Below, one piece after another: positions 21,030-31,230 of a stretch of DNA of 45,693 bases. The DNA lies in contig JASCIV010000107.1 of assembly GCA_030374735.1 (NCBI GenBank), forward strand, positions 1 to 45,693, given 5' to 3'. Made by a program: the position numbers and the translations under genes. The notes beneath the pieces are model-generated. The model was not told the origin of the DNA, ran no database searches, and saw only the letters and a program-made list of their open reading frames with translations. The first letter of the stretch is position 1, and each line of letters begins with the position of its first letter. Source of the stretch: Gracilaria caudata. Its lineage: Eukaryota; Rhodophyta; Florideophyceae; Gracilariales; Gracilariaceae.

Positions 21030-21953
21030 TCTGCAAAACAGGGTGTGTCTGCAAAACGGAGGTCCGAGTAATTACGCTTGACTCCGGGCAAACTACAGTA
21101 TGATACTACTGTACAAAGGTACAGGTACCGTTTGATGATTAATTTTCGCCGCAATCCACGTCAATTTCCCACGTTGAGCCGCATGATGTGACAGAAGATA
21201 TTCTATGCAACGACTTATCCAAGAAGGTGGCGGCACGTCATGACGGGATCACATACTCGAAGGATCAAAGAGGTGTAAACATTATCTTAGCAGTAGAGAT
21301 TTCCATTTTCCCATCAGACCTATTGGTCTTGGTAGATAGTATCTTCGAAGGTACGACGGTACCAAGACCTACTACATACTACCAAGTTGGTAGCACACGC
21401 GTGGTTGGAAGTTGTGGCGCACTGTGCCTTGTGTAATACACAAATTGTTCAAAATAAAAGGATTTGGAGGGTTCCACTGCAGAGCCGCCAAATCAGCACA
21501 GTAGAGCACTTGTTATAACGCGGCAGCTCCTCTCACCTCCACTCTCCCTCTAAACAGTGCCACACTCGTCTACGTCCAACAACGTTGTCGACCCACTTTC
21601 GGAAGCCACAGCCACAGCCGTTCAACTCACATTATTCATTCTTGTCCACATTCTTAACTTTCACGTACAAGCGTATTTCACTTCACTGCCTTCGCTCAGC
21701 ATCAACGTGAGCGAACCTCTCGTCTCCTGCCGTGTTTTTGTGCCACCTTTGAATGGTCTCACGTTCGTCAGTTTTTCAGCCACTGGTTAAAGCGTTTTTG
21801 CAAACAAGTTGGGGTTTGCTTTGTGTCAATGAACATCCTCTGGTTTCGTTCTGAATGATTTCTAAAAGCTGTCTCACCTCAAAGAATGTTTGCTATTTTG
21901 CTTTCATGCTAGCTGTCTCATAGTCTATACCCAACTTGCAGGCGTATTTGAAA
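21030..21953. other. Divergent intergenic region between APC4 and an orphan gene
   Basis: No supported gene. It contains inverted repeats at 21325-21393 (separate entry) and an AATAAA-like string near 21456. TTGCAG at 21935-21940, just before the next gene, could be the acceptor of a 5' UTR intron, but I cannot find a clear donor or branch site. Confidence 0.4.
21325..21393. repeat. Inverted repeats GGTCTTGGTA/TACCAAGACC and CTACCAAGTTGGTAG
   Basis: GGTCTTGGTA at 21325-21334 is the reverse complement of 21360-21369. A second palindrome, 7-1-7, follows at 21379-21393 and reuses the TACCAA word. It may be a remnant of a small foldback element. Confidence 0.6.
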
Positions 21954-23210
21954 ATGAATGAAGAAGCACCTGAGCGCAATGGAAGCGGCTCCTGGGCCCC
22001 TCCTCCAGCGCCTGATAATCAGCATCACGCAAGTTCTCATGAAGAGTTTGTGTTTCGGGTTACACAAGATAGGGTCGCGCGTCAACGCCGAATTCTAGAG
22101 TTGAACCAGATCCCATGTTTGGCTGAACACCGAGATGATGTGGAATTGATCGTGACAATCTTAGACCGCATTCAAAAGAAGTTTCGCAACAGAGGGCGAT
22201 TCCATCTTATCATGGAAAACGAACTCCCCGTGGCCCAAGAAGGTGGTCAGGAAAATGATCCACAAGTAGAAACACGTATTCTCTTTTCCCCCACTATTTC
22301 CTTTCAAGGTGCAGAGCGACTCCCCATTGCTGAGAACCTCGCAGAATGCCTGAGTTCGTATGCACTCATCGAAAGGCAGTCTGCAAATGCTGTTGCCCTT
22401 GATCACGGTCCAGGAAGTGTAGCACCACTTCCTTCTCCTGTCCCCCAGCATCCTCCGTTTACGGTTCCCAATTGGTATCCTGGAAAGGAATACATACAAA
22501 CCGAGGTAAGCGAACAAAAATGGCAAGAACTTACGCAATCCAAGTTATTTGTCAACAAGCAAGTCGCCCGAAACTTTTCAGCGCGGGACATACATGATGT
22601 TTCTCAGATGTATAAAAGGTTTTTTAAGGCTCTTCACGTCAAGATCAAAGCTCAAAATAAATGTCGCATGCCGCGTACTCTCGTCTATGCCGAGTTCACT
22701 CCCCCATGGATCCGGAGGTTAATCTGTGTCGGTGAACAAATCTCTTACCTGGTTCGTCTCACGATACCTGATCTTCGCAATCAAAGAAATCGAGCTGGTT
22801 ACCAGCGTATGGCGTTCATCCTTGCGGCTTTTTATGAGATTGAGCCGCTCTTTTCGAGAGAGATCCTGGATGGTCTTTTACGCAGCTTTCCACCATCAGA
22901 TCATGATCGTCGTCCCAGGAAGAGACCCATGAATCCTTCCCAAATGGCTGCCACAGCCAAAGCGCTGGCTCGAAAGAAAAGGAACTTGGCTGAATCGCAG
23001 GGAAATGGCAGTGAAACTGATAATCGGGAGGCCACAGTTCCTGAATCGCAAGGATCTGACGAGGTTCATCGTACTGAGGCGCAGCAGTCTACTGATGAAG
23101 AAGAGAGGCAAGCACGCCTAAACTCAAACGCGCAAGCGGTATCCACTGGGGAGGGCAGTACTAGAATTCCGGTCGTACAACCGAATCCACAAGGTGCGGC
23201 ATCCGCTTGA
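21954..23210 (+). CDS. Orphan protein with basic nuclear-type signals
   Basis: 418 residues from the first in-frame ATG (21954). The N-terminal ~35 residues are polar and Pro-rich. The central part (residues ~40-320) looks globular, with Trp and aromatic residues (PWIRRLICVGEQISYLVRL). Two basic clusters near residues 325-345 (RRPRKRP and ARKKR) resemble nuclear localisation signals. The C-terminal ~70 residues are Glu/Ser/Gln-rich and disordered. No catalytic motif or known domain is visible. It converges on the EF-hand/VOC gene with about 380 bp between stops. Confidence 0.65.
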   Translation: MNEEAPERNGSGSWAPPPAPDNQHHASSHEEFVFRVTQDRVARQRRILELNQIPCLAEHRDDVELIVTILDRIQKKFRNRGRFHLIMENELPVAQEGGQENDPQVETRILFSPTISFQGAERLPIAENLAECLSSYALIERQSANAVALDHGPGSVAPLPSPVPQHPPFTVPNWYPGKEYIQTEVSEQKWQELTQSKLFVNKQVARNFSARDIHDVSQMYKRFFKALHVKIKAQNKCRMPRTLVYAEFTPPWIRRLICVGEQISYLVRLTIPDLRNQRNRAGYQRMAFILAAFYEIEPLFSREILDGLLRSFPPSDHDRRPRKRPMNPSQMAATAKALARKKRNLAESQGNGSETDNREATVPESQGSDEVHRTEAQQSTDEEERQARLNSNAQAVSTGEGSTRIPVVQPNPQGAASA

Positions 23211-23589
23211 GATGTTGTTTGCGGCGCTGGTGGTGACTGCTTCCTTCCAAGGAAGATGTTTCGTCTCAGGAGGCAAATACAAAAAGTAGTCGATGTTCAA
23301 AATGCCGTTGCTCCAGTACACGAATTGTGTGGGGGTACCGAGGACGGAGGGATGGTGTGTCGAAGATGAAAGGGATCGGTCATCACTTGAGGTGGGAATG
23401 TTTCCATCGATGTTGATGACGGCCAGTTTCGACAGAATTATGTAGATAGGTATGGAGCTCTACATGCACGTACTTCCAGCTTCCGAGTTGAAATTCATTT
23501 TCTCAATATAGGGAAGAGTGCGAGATGCAGTTTATTCTAGACCAACAACGAGGCCACATGTCATATCGAACATTTTCAGAAGAGCTATG
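23211..23589. other. Short convergent intergenic region
   Basis: 3' UTR space between two convergent genes. No feature is recognised. Confidence 0.5.
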
Positions 23590-25068
23590 TCAGAACTCAG
23601 CAACTGTCTGTATCGGCGGTGGGATAACTTTCTGTTTTCCGTTCTCGTAGAATGGGGGTGGTCTTAGCTTCCGAGTTCCATGCGCAAGCGCTTTAAGTTT
23701 CATTAAGTGAGAAGCTTTGGGCACATCGTTGCCGCTCGAAATCAGAACGTCCGTCAGGCTTTCCTCGGTTTCATTCTGGCATATATCTCCATACACAGTC
23801 CTTCGAACAAAAAGATTTTTCAGTTTGCTTTCATCAGGAGTTGTGTCATTCGGATTATATCCTAATAACTTGGCCAAGATGTGAGGACTTCCAGTTGATG
23901 TACGGGCGCCGTTGACCTCCTGAACTCGCGCTCTTCTCTGTTTTTCGGCAGAATCAGCCCAAGTTTGTAATAGTGACTGTAACTGAACAGATTCTCCCAT
24001 TGCAGGAAGCTTCGTCTCCGATTCATCTTTGTGTCTCACAAGGCAGTAGTCAGTAAGTACATCGCAGTTACAAATCTCGATGAAGTATCCATCGGGATCT
24101 CGAACAAAATACTGCTTGACGATTTCGTCGCTTGTGTTGCTTTCATTTGTTCCTTGGCCAGCATCTGCTGCTCTCGGCACAGAAACGTTCTGCTGAAATG
24201 GAACTCCTAATTTCCGCAAGGCGCCTGGTACTTGGTCAATATTGTTGGTCTCAATACTGATATGCCCAACGATAAGATCATCTCCACTTGGAACAACCGG
24301 AACACCCTTAATAAGATGCAATTCAATGTTACCCATCGTAAACCATGCTCCATAGCGGTCGAAATTTGGACGACGAATTTGCTGGAATCCCAGGACGTTG
24401 TTATAAAAGGCCGCGCTTCGACCAACATCTTTCACAATCAGAGCTATGTGATTTGCCTTGTAGACAAGTCCGCCTAATCCCCGTTTCTCACGACCCTTTG
24501 ACCAGTGAAGGAAGGGGTTGTCTTCTGGATCAGTCGGAGGACTCCGCTCTGCTTGAAGCAGTCTTGCAGCACGTTCTAGATCGGAGATGTAGACTTTCGA
24601 TTCCTCGGAGAAGTCAAGCGATTTCAAAGCATTCTTAACGTCATACGGCATTCCGTCCAGGCTAATGGAATCGTCTACATGCCTTTTCAAATTTTCGCAA
24701 TGAAGTTGGCCATTCATACTGCTCGAAGACTGGATGCTTTCGAAGAGATTAGGATGATATGTTTCGGGACCTGCTCCATCTAATTCGTTCGTTTTCTCTG
24801 AGCATCCAAGAGAGTTTACCAGCTTCACAAATTCCGGAAACGTCAAATTACCATCCCCATCTTCATCAAAGTTACTCAACATCTCATCAAGAAGGCCATC
24901 GCTTGTGGCCAGTCCAAGATTTGCCATGATGTGACAGACTTTCGCAGTGGTGATGTATCCAGCTGAGTCAAGGTCCAGAGCACTAAACAACGCTTGGTAG
25001 TCAACCTGTTTTGCCGAGAATCTTTCCCGGTGAGAGAAGAACGGAAGATTCTGATAGGCCAATGGCAT
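23590..25068 (-). CDS. EF-hand plus VOC (glyoxalase/dioxygenase fold) fusion protein
   Basis: 492 residues, single exon, ATG at 25068. Two EF-hand loops come first: DLDSAGYITTAK (residues 32-43, degenerate, Lys in place of the closing Glu) and DEDGDGNLTFPE (68-79, canonical, should bind Ca2+). After a ~100-residue helical linker comes a VOC domain (residues ~203-335) with NHIAL, a VLGF turn, GNIELHLI, GHISIETN and DPDGYFIEICN. The usual metal ligands are His207, Glu249, His269 and Glu331. VOC proteins with this ligand set include glyoxalase I, which isomerises the glutathione-methylglyoxal adduct, but also dioxygenases and epimerases, so the substrate is unknown. The ~160-residue tail is basic and Pro-rich at the end. 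A Ca2+-regulated metalloenzyme is the natural inference. A 112-codon frame at 25126-25464 upstream could be a 5' exon, but I found no good splice pair. Confidence 0.9.
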   Translation of the reverse strand: MPLAYQNLPFFSHRERFSAKQVDYQALFSALDLDSAGYITTAKVCHIMANLGLATSDGLLDEMLSNFDEDGDGNLTFPEFVKLVNSLGCSEKTNELDGAGPETYHPNLFESIQSSSSMNGQLHCENLKRHVDDSISLDGMPYDVKNALKSLDFSEESKVYISDLERAARLLQAERSPPTDPEDNPFLHWSKGREKRGLGGLVYKANHIALIVKDVGRSAAFYNNVLGFQQIRRPNFDRYGAWFTMGNIELHLIKGVPVVPSGDDLIVGHISIETNNIDQVPGALRKLGVPFQQNVSVPRAADAGQGTNESNTSDEIVKQYFVRDPDGYFIEICNCDVLTDYCLVRHKDESETKLPAMGESVQLQSLLQTWADSAEKQRRARVQEVNGARTSTGSPHILAKLLGYNPNDTTPDESKLKNLFVRRTVYGDICQNETEESLTDVLISSGNDVPKASHLMKLKALAHGTRKLRPPPFYENGKQKVIPPPIQTVAEF

Positions 25069-26535
25069 GTTTCTTCTATCGGAAATATGGCTTGAAAACG
25101 GCGGATATTCTTCTCAACTAGACTGTTACAGCTGAGCACTTTCGAACTTGGGGTCAGTGAGCTTCGTACACACTTGTAGGGGCAAGAATTTCTCTCGTAG
25201 AGTTGCGATTTGCGTCAAGAATGAACCTATGACGTGCTTGTAAGGATATGAGTGTCTGACAGTTCGAAAGAGGAAAACTCCTTCACGGCAAGATTTCTGA
25301 ATCCAAGAGAGGGATTTCAACTCAAGGGACAGAGCGGACGTGGTCCTCTTATAGGCTACTGAAATTAGAGAGAATGCCATGATGAACTCCGCTGGAAAAA
25401 GACGAAGTCGTTGTCGATGCTTCACAAATGCACGATTGTTACAGGGGACATACTTCGGACACATTCCCTGTCTTTGGCCTTCAACATAATGGGCGAAATG
25501 AAAACGGAGATAGGCACATTAGGTTATTGATTGCATCTCTGTTGATCACCAAAGTATATGGCGTTTATAACCGTAGAAAGTAATTCAGTTGGCACAGTCC
25601 AGCTCATGGTATGATACAAAAATCTTCGGGCTATCGTTAATCAGCCATAGAAGATGAACGTATAACATCCAAGGCAGCTCTGTGAGTTTACTTCACAGAC
25701 CGAATTCATATAACGCCAGATAGGTTCTGTTGCATGGCAGTTCAAAGCCTGGGAATGTACCCATAAAGAAGCCCATAGAATTCCACTTCGCCCTTGACTC
25801 GCACCAAGTTGGCAACCAGTTTCTCTTGCGTATAAGGTTATGTCAGTCCACACGACCACCATGAGTATCGTGTATCAATGTTGGGTCACATGGAGAAACG
25901 GTTCATTGGTTTTGGTTGATCAATTGAACCCGCATGTGTTTGCGTTTCTCGCTCTCTCCCTTATGGGTATCCTAGGTTTGCGTTTCGTTCCCGTGCACAG
26001 AGCTAAGCCTTCTTTCCGGATCCCTTGAACAACGTAATCATGGCATTCCGGTCCAGCTGGAAGTTGGACGTCATTTTGTGCTCCGTGGGTGAAGGTGATG
26101 CGCCAAACATCATCGCGATTGTGTTCGGGCATGGGCCATGCCGCATGGCAGCTCGACGCATTTGCGACGGCACGCCTTTTGCTTCTGCTCCCTGGTTTTT
26201 TTGGGGATGGGTCTGTGCACCACTGTACACCAATGCAAACTCGTGGTGCATATTATACCGGTTTCATCATCGCTTGTTCCAAGTTAAGGGGCTGTTTTCG
26301 AGTGCCTGTGCATGTTATCTGGAATTCCATCATCACCTGCTGTGGACAACCCTGAACCGCGGTCCAAATCACGCCGAGCAAATATCTCTTTGAATGTCCA
26401 TGTGAACACACATGTGTGTTTGTCCCCGTTCGAGAATGAAGGCCTAGTAGTTCTCAATGGTGTACTAGAAAGTAGAGCGACGCGGGTATATTCTGCTTCT
26501 TCCAGTGCTTGAAAAGCTTCTAATTCGTATGTGCT
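25069..26535. other. Divergent intergenic region, EF-hand/VOC to VPS52
   Basis: Nearly 1.5 kb with only short competing frames. A minus-strand 112-codon frame (25126-25464, ATG start) has a Ser/Arg/Leu leader-like composition. The region 25840-26393 has overlapping frames on both strands without recognisable products. It probably holds both promoters. Confidence 0.35.
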
Positions 26536-28593
26536 ATGGAATATGAAGAATCTGCTGAAGATCCTGAGGCTGTGTGGGTCGCGCTCGGGCTTTCTCGCTC
26601 TCCTGACACTGATACCTCTCGAGCATTATGTTTGAAGTCTTTGCCGTCTACCGGCACCATGCTGTCAACTGACGATTATGAAGCCGCTATTTCTGAATCT
26701 CTCTTAGCGTATCAAGCAGAATTTCCTCAACTCTCTAAACTAAGATCTGCGGAAACTGCCTTGCAGAACGTTGACGGTGCCATTCAAGAGCTCGAGTCTC
26801 TGGCTGAATCTTTGTCTCGCTTGGAGGCGGATGCCATAACTTTGCAGAACCAGGTGAATGTCAGTGACACCGCTGCTTTGGCTAGTAAGGCAGCCTTCCA
26901 ACACTTGTCAGCGCTCTTGGATGAGCTTATAATCCCTCCATCTCTTATCAGGCATGTTGTCGATGGTCGCGTATCTGAACCAGAGTACGGTGGCTGCCTG
27001 ACAAAGCTTTCGAAAAAGGTTGCACTATACGATATGGGCGATTTTCATTCTACACCGCTGCATGAAGAGTTAGCACCTGTGTTGCAGTCCCTGGTACAAA
27101 CGGCAGTTGCAAAGACGCGTGCTTACTTGATGGAGAAGATTGCCTTACTGAAGCGTCCTAACACAAACGTCAACATTGTGAAGGAAAACGTACTTCTAAG
27201 GCATCGTGCTTTGGTTGAATTCATTGAACTCCATCATCCTTATATCTTTGCTGAAATCAAAGCCGCATACGTTGAGACGATGTCACGAACGTATTATATC
27301 CTTTTCCGCCGATACACGGATGGGCTGTTGACCATGAAACAGATGCTTGCGTCCGAGAACGCTGATACCTTGGTCGGGAGTATGGTGGAAGAAAGCACGT
27401 CACTTTTCTCTCGACATCAGTCATCACCAGTGGGTGGAGTAGGACAATTTGCTCTGCGAGACAGACTGGACGTTTTACATGAAGTCGAAGGCCCAGCCAT
27501 TGTGCTCGCGACTGCTGCAGATAATAATCAACGCTTTTACTACGAACAAATACATCGAAGTCTAGGAAAAATGTTGTCTGAGGCATGTGCTAGTGAGCAT
27601 TTGTTCTGCAAAGAGTTCTTCGGGGAGAGTAACGGACGTATGTTCAACTCGTTCTTCCGCAAAATTGTTGGCTTCCTCCTTGACGCTGTTAAAGCACATA
27701 CAGCACCAACGAGAGATGCGATAGGTGTCTTGCTCGCCTTGAAAGTTAACGAAGCGCAGAAGGGCTTCATGCAAAAACGCAAAATCGTGTATCTGTCGGA
27801 CTTCTTCATTCAGGTTGATATTCTGTTAAAGCCGAAGTTTAAGAAGCTCCTTGACGAAAACGTTGCCAGCGTTACGCAAGCATGTGCAACAATAAGCAAA
27901 CAAGCGTATCGCGGAGATATTGATACAAGTCCACACATTATTACAAGAAGGTTTGCGGAGTTCTCTTCATCTTTGCTTGCTATCTCGCGGTTCGGCACAC
28001 CGGATGACTCCTTGTTGGAAGGTCTGAGAAGTCTTCGAACCGAATATAATGGCTTTCTTAATACCGTGTCTGCTCTCTTTACGAGACCACGACTTAGATG
28101 TGTGTTTCTCATTAACAATATTGATCTTATACTGTCTATGTTACGCCGTCACGATGTTCTCCAGACTGATGATTACAAGTTCTTCGAAGAACTCCAAGAA
28201 GTTCATTCTGCGGCTTACGTGGAACATGAAGTTGCAGATCATTTCCCTGATGTTGTACAGTTTGTGAGGCAGTGCGAAAGTGGCCCTAGGATGACAGAAC
28301 AGGCAGGGAAGGGGCAGCGAGCTGTTGGAGATGATCGGGTGAAGTCTATTTTGCGCCAATTCGCTGCGAACTGGCGGCTTGGCGTGCAGCATATGCAGGA
28401 TGCGGTGATGAGGGACTTCCCCAGCTTTGATATTGGAACAGAAATTATACGCGGCTTGTTTGCAAAACTCTTAGCTTATCACAAGCGTTGCGAAAGTGCC
28501 GTAGGCACTTACTATCCGCGATTGAAGTCGGAGATTGTAACCGGAACCGAAATTGTGTATGAGCTTCGTCAGCGCACAAAAGGGACAACATGA
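26536..28593 (+). CDS. VPS52: VPS52, GARP/EARP tethering complex subunit
   Basis: 685 residues, single exon, close to the length of VPS52 elsewhere (roughly 640-720). Residues ~60-125 form a coiled coil (LQNVDGAIQELESLAESLSRLE). The segment LIIPPSLIRHVVDGRVSE (131-148) is the diagnostic VPS52 motif. The stretch KRPNTNVNIVKENVLLRHRALVEFIELHHP follows the expected order (basic R-P-x-TN, then LL..R.L..F...H). The C-terminal half is all-helical CATCHR-type tethering fold. VPS52 bridges VPS51, VPS53 and VPS54 in GARP, which tethers endosome-derived vesicles to the trans-Golgi. It converges on the claspin-like gene, with 62 bp between stop codons. Confidence 0.9.
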   Translation: MEYEESAEDPEAVWVALGLSRSPDTDTSRALCLKSLPSTGTMLSTDDYEAAISESLLAYQAEFPQLSKLRSAETALQNVDGAIQELESLAESLSRLEADAITLQNQVNVSDTAALASKAAFQHLSALLDELIIPPSLIRHVVDGRVSEPEYGGCLTKLSKKVALYDMGDFHSTPLHEELAPVLQSLVQTAVAKTRAYLMEKIALLKRPNTNVNIVKENVLLRHRALVEFIELHHPYIFAEIKAAYVETMSRTYYILFRRYTDGLLTMKQMLASENADTLVGSMVEESTSLFSRHQSSPVGGVGQFALRDRLDVLHEVEGPAIVLATAADNNQRFYYEQIHRSLGKMLSEACASEHLFCKEFFGESNGRMFNSFFRKIVGFLLDAVKAHTAPTRDAIGVLLALKVNEAQKGFMQKRKIVYLSDFFIQVDILLKPKFKKLLDENVASVTQACATISKQAYRGDIDTSPHIITRRFAEFSSSLLAISRFGTPDDSLLEGLRSLRTEYNGFLNTVSALFTRPRLRCVFLINNIDLILSMLRRHDVLQTDDYKFFEELQEVHSAAYVEHEVADHFPDVVQFVRQCESGPRMTEQAGKGQRAVGDDRVKSILRQFAANWRLGVQHMQDAVMRDFPSFDIGTEIIRGLFAKLLAYHKRCESAVGTYYPRLKSEIVTGTEIVYELRQRTKGTT

Positions 28594-28655
28594 AGCTTGT
28601 TACTCGATATGGGTATACGGATCGCACTCAGCCCTCGACTTACTCCTTCACTGAT

Positions 28656-30647
28656 CTACTCTGTCGTTTGGGCCGATTTTCCTAACAGGGTGAGCAGCCC
28701 TTTGAAAGAAGTTGGCCCACGAGAAGTATGTTGAGAGACATGGCGCGGAGGAAGACTAGCTGTCTTGTGAGCTGCCTTGACCGGTACATGTCTAGATCTA
28801 CTCCGACTGTGGACAAACGAGGAACCTAGACTTGGATTTGACGTTCGCACGCTCTTCTTTGACGTCTTTTCTTGGTTCCCATGAACTGCAAAAGACCAAT
28901 TACTAACTGGTACTCCTTTTCGTTTCTTGACTGCAACGCTTTGCATACTCTTGCGCCGTTTCTCCCAGTCTGATAAAGCACTGTCAGCCGACCACGGATT
29001 CTTTCGCTTCTTGTTTCCGTCATTTTGCTGTGGTTGTGAGGACACGCGACGACATGCTCTTTCGAGCTTTTGTCGAATGTCGGCGCATCGAGACATAGAC
29101 TGGTTATCGAAAAGGTCAAACCGTGATAAGCTGTCATTGTCTTGTTGCTGACGAATGGCCTTTGCTTTCTGACGCGCTTTCCACAATGCTCGCGCCTTCT
29201 CACGTTTCTGATCATCTTCAGGGTCTTCTTCGATGTCATCCACGATTCTAGAACGACTATCGTCTCGTTGAAACCTGCGTAGAGGAAGAAAGGTACAATA
29301 CAAAAGTTAGAAATCACGAGAGAAACCTCAACAATTCCGTAATTGTTGTTCAGGGCGTGCTGAGTGTTTCACGTACATCTGTTCCATGTATTTCTCTGAT
29401 TGACGTTTAGCTTCATCAGCCTCATTTGATACGTTAGCCGCGCCAGATAAGCTGGCATCATCCTCGCTTTCTTCACCCTTGACATGTTCTCCCTCCTTTT
29501 GAAGCAAATCCGTGAGATCTACAGCTTCATCAATGTCATCCACTACACCTCCATTAGCAGCAACTGCAAGATCACTTTTCTCCTTGTCTAACTGCCACCT
29601 ACGGTGAAACTGAGCGAGTTTGTTTTTGTCCTTGGCACTTGGAGAAGCTTCATCATGATCGATACCATCATCATCGCCATCACTTTCGTTTATTCGGGCG
29701 AATTCATCGTCGCGCTCGTTCTCCAGGTCGTGTGCTTCTTCTGCATTGTCTTCATCGGCTTCGTCATCAACCATTCCGAGAGGATTGAGTGGTGGTGCCT
29801 TCTCGAACAAACGGAAGTTGCTCTTCTTTTGCGCTGCTTTTCGCACGGGTTGCTCGGGGGTCTGAGGTGAGGTATCTTGTTGAGGCGCAGGACGTGGTTG
29901 AGGCTTCAAGACCGAGTCACCATTTTTCCCACTATCGCTGTGTTCCTTGTTGATGGCGGATGCTGGCTCATGTTTTTCCAAAGCGGGTGAAGGCTGATGA
30001 TTGGAATGCAACTCTTTCTGAACTGTGGGATGCGGGGGGCATGTTTCGTCTAACGGTTGAGATGAATTGGTGTTCAGTGACGGCTTATCATCAGTGTTTT
30101 GATTCTGAGTCGGCTCGAGTTTCTCGGAAGTTTGGACGACGGCGTTTTGTGAAGGCTTGTGTGGCTCATCTTGAGGGTCAGCAGTTTCAAGATGCTCATG
30201 TGACTGGTCCAAGCTTTGTTTGGAATTGCCACTGATCAGCAAGCGTCGATTGGCATGTTCCAAAGCTCGCTCTTCTTCGTCTCGTTCCATTTGTTCTTCA
30301 TCAAGTTCAGGGGTTTCACCGTCACCATTATCGTCACGTGTATCATCACTCTCGGGGTGGTCTAGGGGTTCCTCCTTCACAAGTGGTTCTTCAATCTTCT
30401 CAGGAGGCGGTGCACGGGTGATAAGGTCGTAAACACCAGTGTCAATGACGTTTTGACGAGCTTTTTTAGCGGCGTTTTGAAGTTGTTGATGATGCCATTG
30501 TCGACGAGCTGCCACGCTGTGTAGACGACTCTTTTTGGTCGGGGTGCCGGTCGGTGTGGTTGACTTGAGGCGTATATGAGGGAGTATCGGTGCCTTGCTT
30601 GATGTGCGACGCTCGCGAAGGGCTTGAAGACGCTCGCGAAGATTCAT
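28656..30647 (-). CDS. Claspin/Mrc1-like replication checkpoint mediator (candidate), two coding exons
   Basis: Exon 30647..29377, intron 29376..29275 (102 nt: GTACGT donor, TTCTAAC branch, CTACGCAG acceptor), exon 29274..28656; 629 residues. The splice is in phase and yields YMEQMFQRDDSRSR. The start is ATG 30647 because a likely 5' UTR intron lies just upstream (donor GTACGT at 30757, acceptor CAG at 30657 or 30661). The protein is highly charged. The order of an acidic block (MVDDEADEDNAEEAHD), a short basic/aromatic helix (LAQFHRRWQLDKEKSDL), a second acidic block (RSRIVDDIEEDPEDD) and then REKARALWKARQKAKA follows the C-terminal half of claspin/Mrc1. Claspin links stalled replication forks to Chk1-type kinases. 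Similarity is by pattern only, since low-complexity acidic proteins can mimic each other. Confidence 0.5.
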
Positions 30648-30848
30648 GGCGACGTGCTGACTGGAGACTAGAACAAGCAGTGCAGGGCAGGTAAGACAGG
30701 AGGATTGGTCATGTAGATAGGCAATAGAAAGAAGGCGACTAGGGCCCATGCACGTACCGTTTCGGTTTGGCGCCAAAATTCTGTTTGCATTCTACTTTCG
30801 ACGCATATAATAATTTTGGATTTCAATGACCCGAATAGCTTGACTGAG

Positions 30849-30930
30849 GATGATATGGCAGAGCGGTCTAATGCGTGTGACTAGAAATCACATCCTTTCG
30901 GGGGCCCAGGTTCGAATCCTGGTATCATCG
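30849..30930 (+). tRNA. tRNA-Ser (anticodon AGA)
   Basis: The acceptor stem GATGATA/TATCATC pairs perfectly and is followed by discriminator G. The anticodon stem TGTGA/TCACA encloses loop CTAGAAA, giving anticodon AGA (Ser, UCU codons after A34 editing to inosine). A long variable arm and T arm CCAGG-TTCGAAT-CCTGG follow, as expected for a class II tRNA. No intron. A TTTTTT tract at about 30939 acts as the Pol III terminator. Confidence 0.95.
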
Positions 30931-30938
30931 TCCTGCAA

Positions 30939-30945
30939 TTTTTTG
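30939..30945 (+). terminator. Pol III oligo-T terminator of tRNA-Ser
   Basis: A run of six or more T starting 9 nt after the tRNA 3' end. Confidence 0.8.
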
Positions 30946-31007
30946 TCATTTCGTTGATTCGAATCGAATCAGCTCAAGAGCTGTTGCCCGCGTGGTCTTC
31001 CTGTATC

Positions 31008-31230
31008 AGGGCCTTTCTACAAGGGTACATAATGACAAGACATGCACAAATTGCAAAACGTGTAACAAAAGAATTTAAAATAAAAATAACCTAAAGTCCG
31101 AAAAATTAAAAACAAATCTGATAGAACCATTTTTCAAGTGTCTCTTTGTTGTCATCGCTCCTTGAGCAAGGACCAAATTGTCGACATGGACATGTGAAGA
31201 TTTGTCCATGTCCTTATGTAGAAAGGCCCT
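31008..31230. mobile_element. MITE-like element with 14-bp perfect terminal inverted repeats
   Basis: AGGGCCTTTCTACA at 31008-31021 is the exact reverse complement of 31217-31230. The 223-bp unit is AT-rich, codes for nothing, and has an internal inverted repeat near its right end (CATGGACA with TGTCCATG, about 31180-31210). This is the form of a non-autonomous DNA transposon. I see no clear target-site duplication, so it may be an old copy. It lies just downstream of tRNA-Ser. Confidence 0.55.

Noticed and set aside
21188..21436. 82-residue plus-strand ORF with palindromes
   Set aside because: Its 3' half is made of inverted repeats; no coding evidence.
26025..26393. Plus-strand 122-residue ORF and competing minus-strand frames
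   Set aside because: Frames on both strands are equally open and none resembles a protein family.
29275..29376. Frameshift separating two acidic/basic proteins
   Set aside because: A canonical 102-nt intron with a CTAAC branch site joins them in phase.
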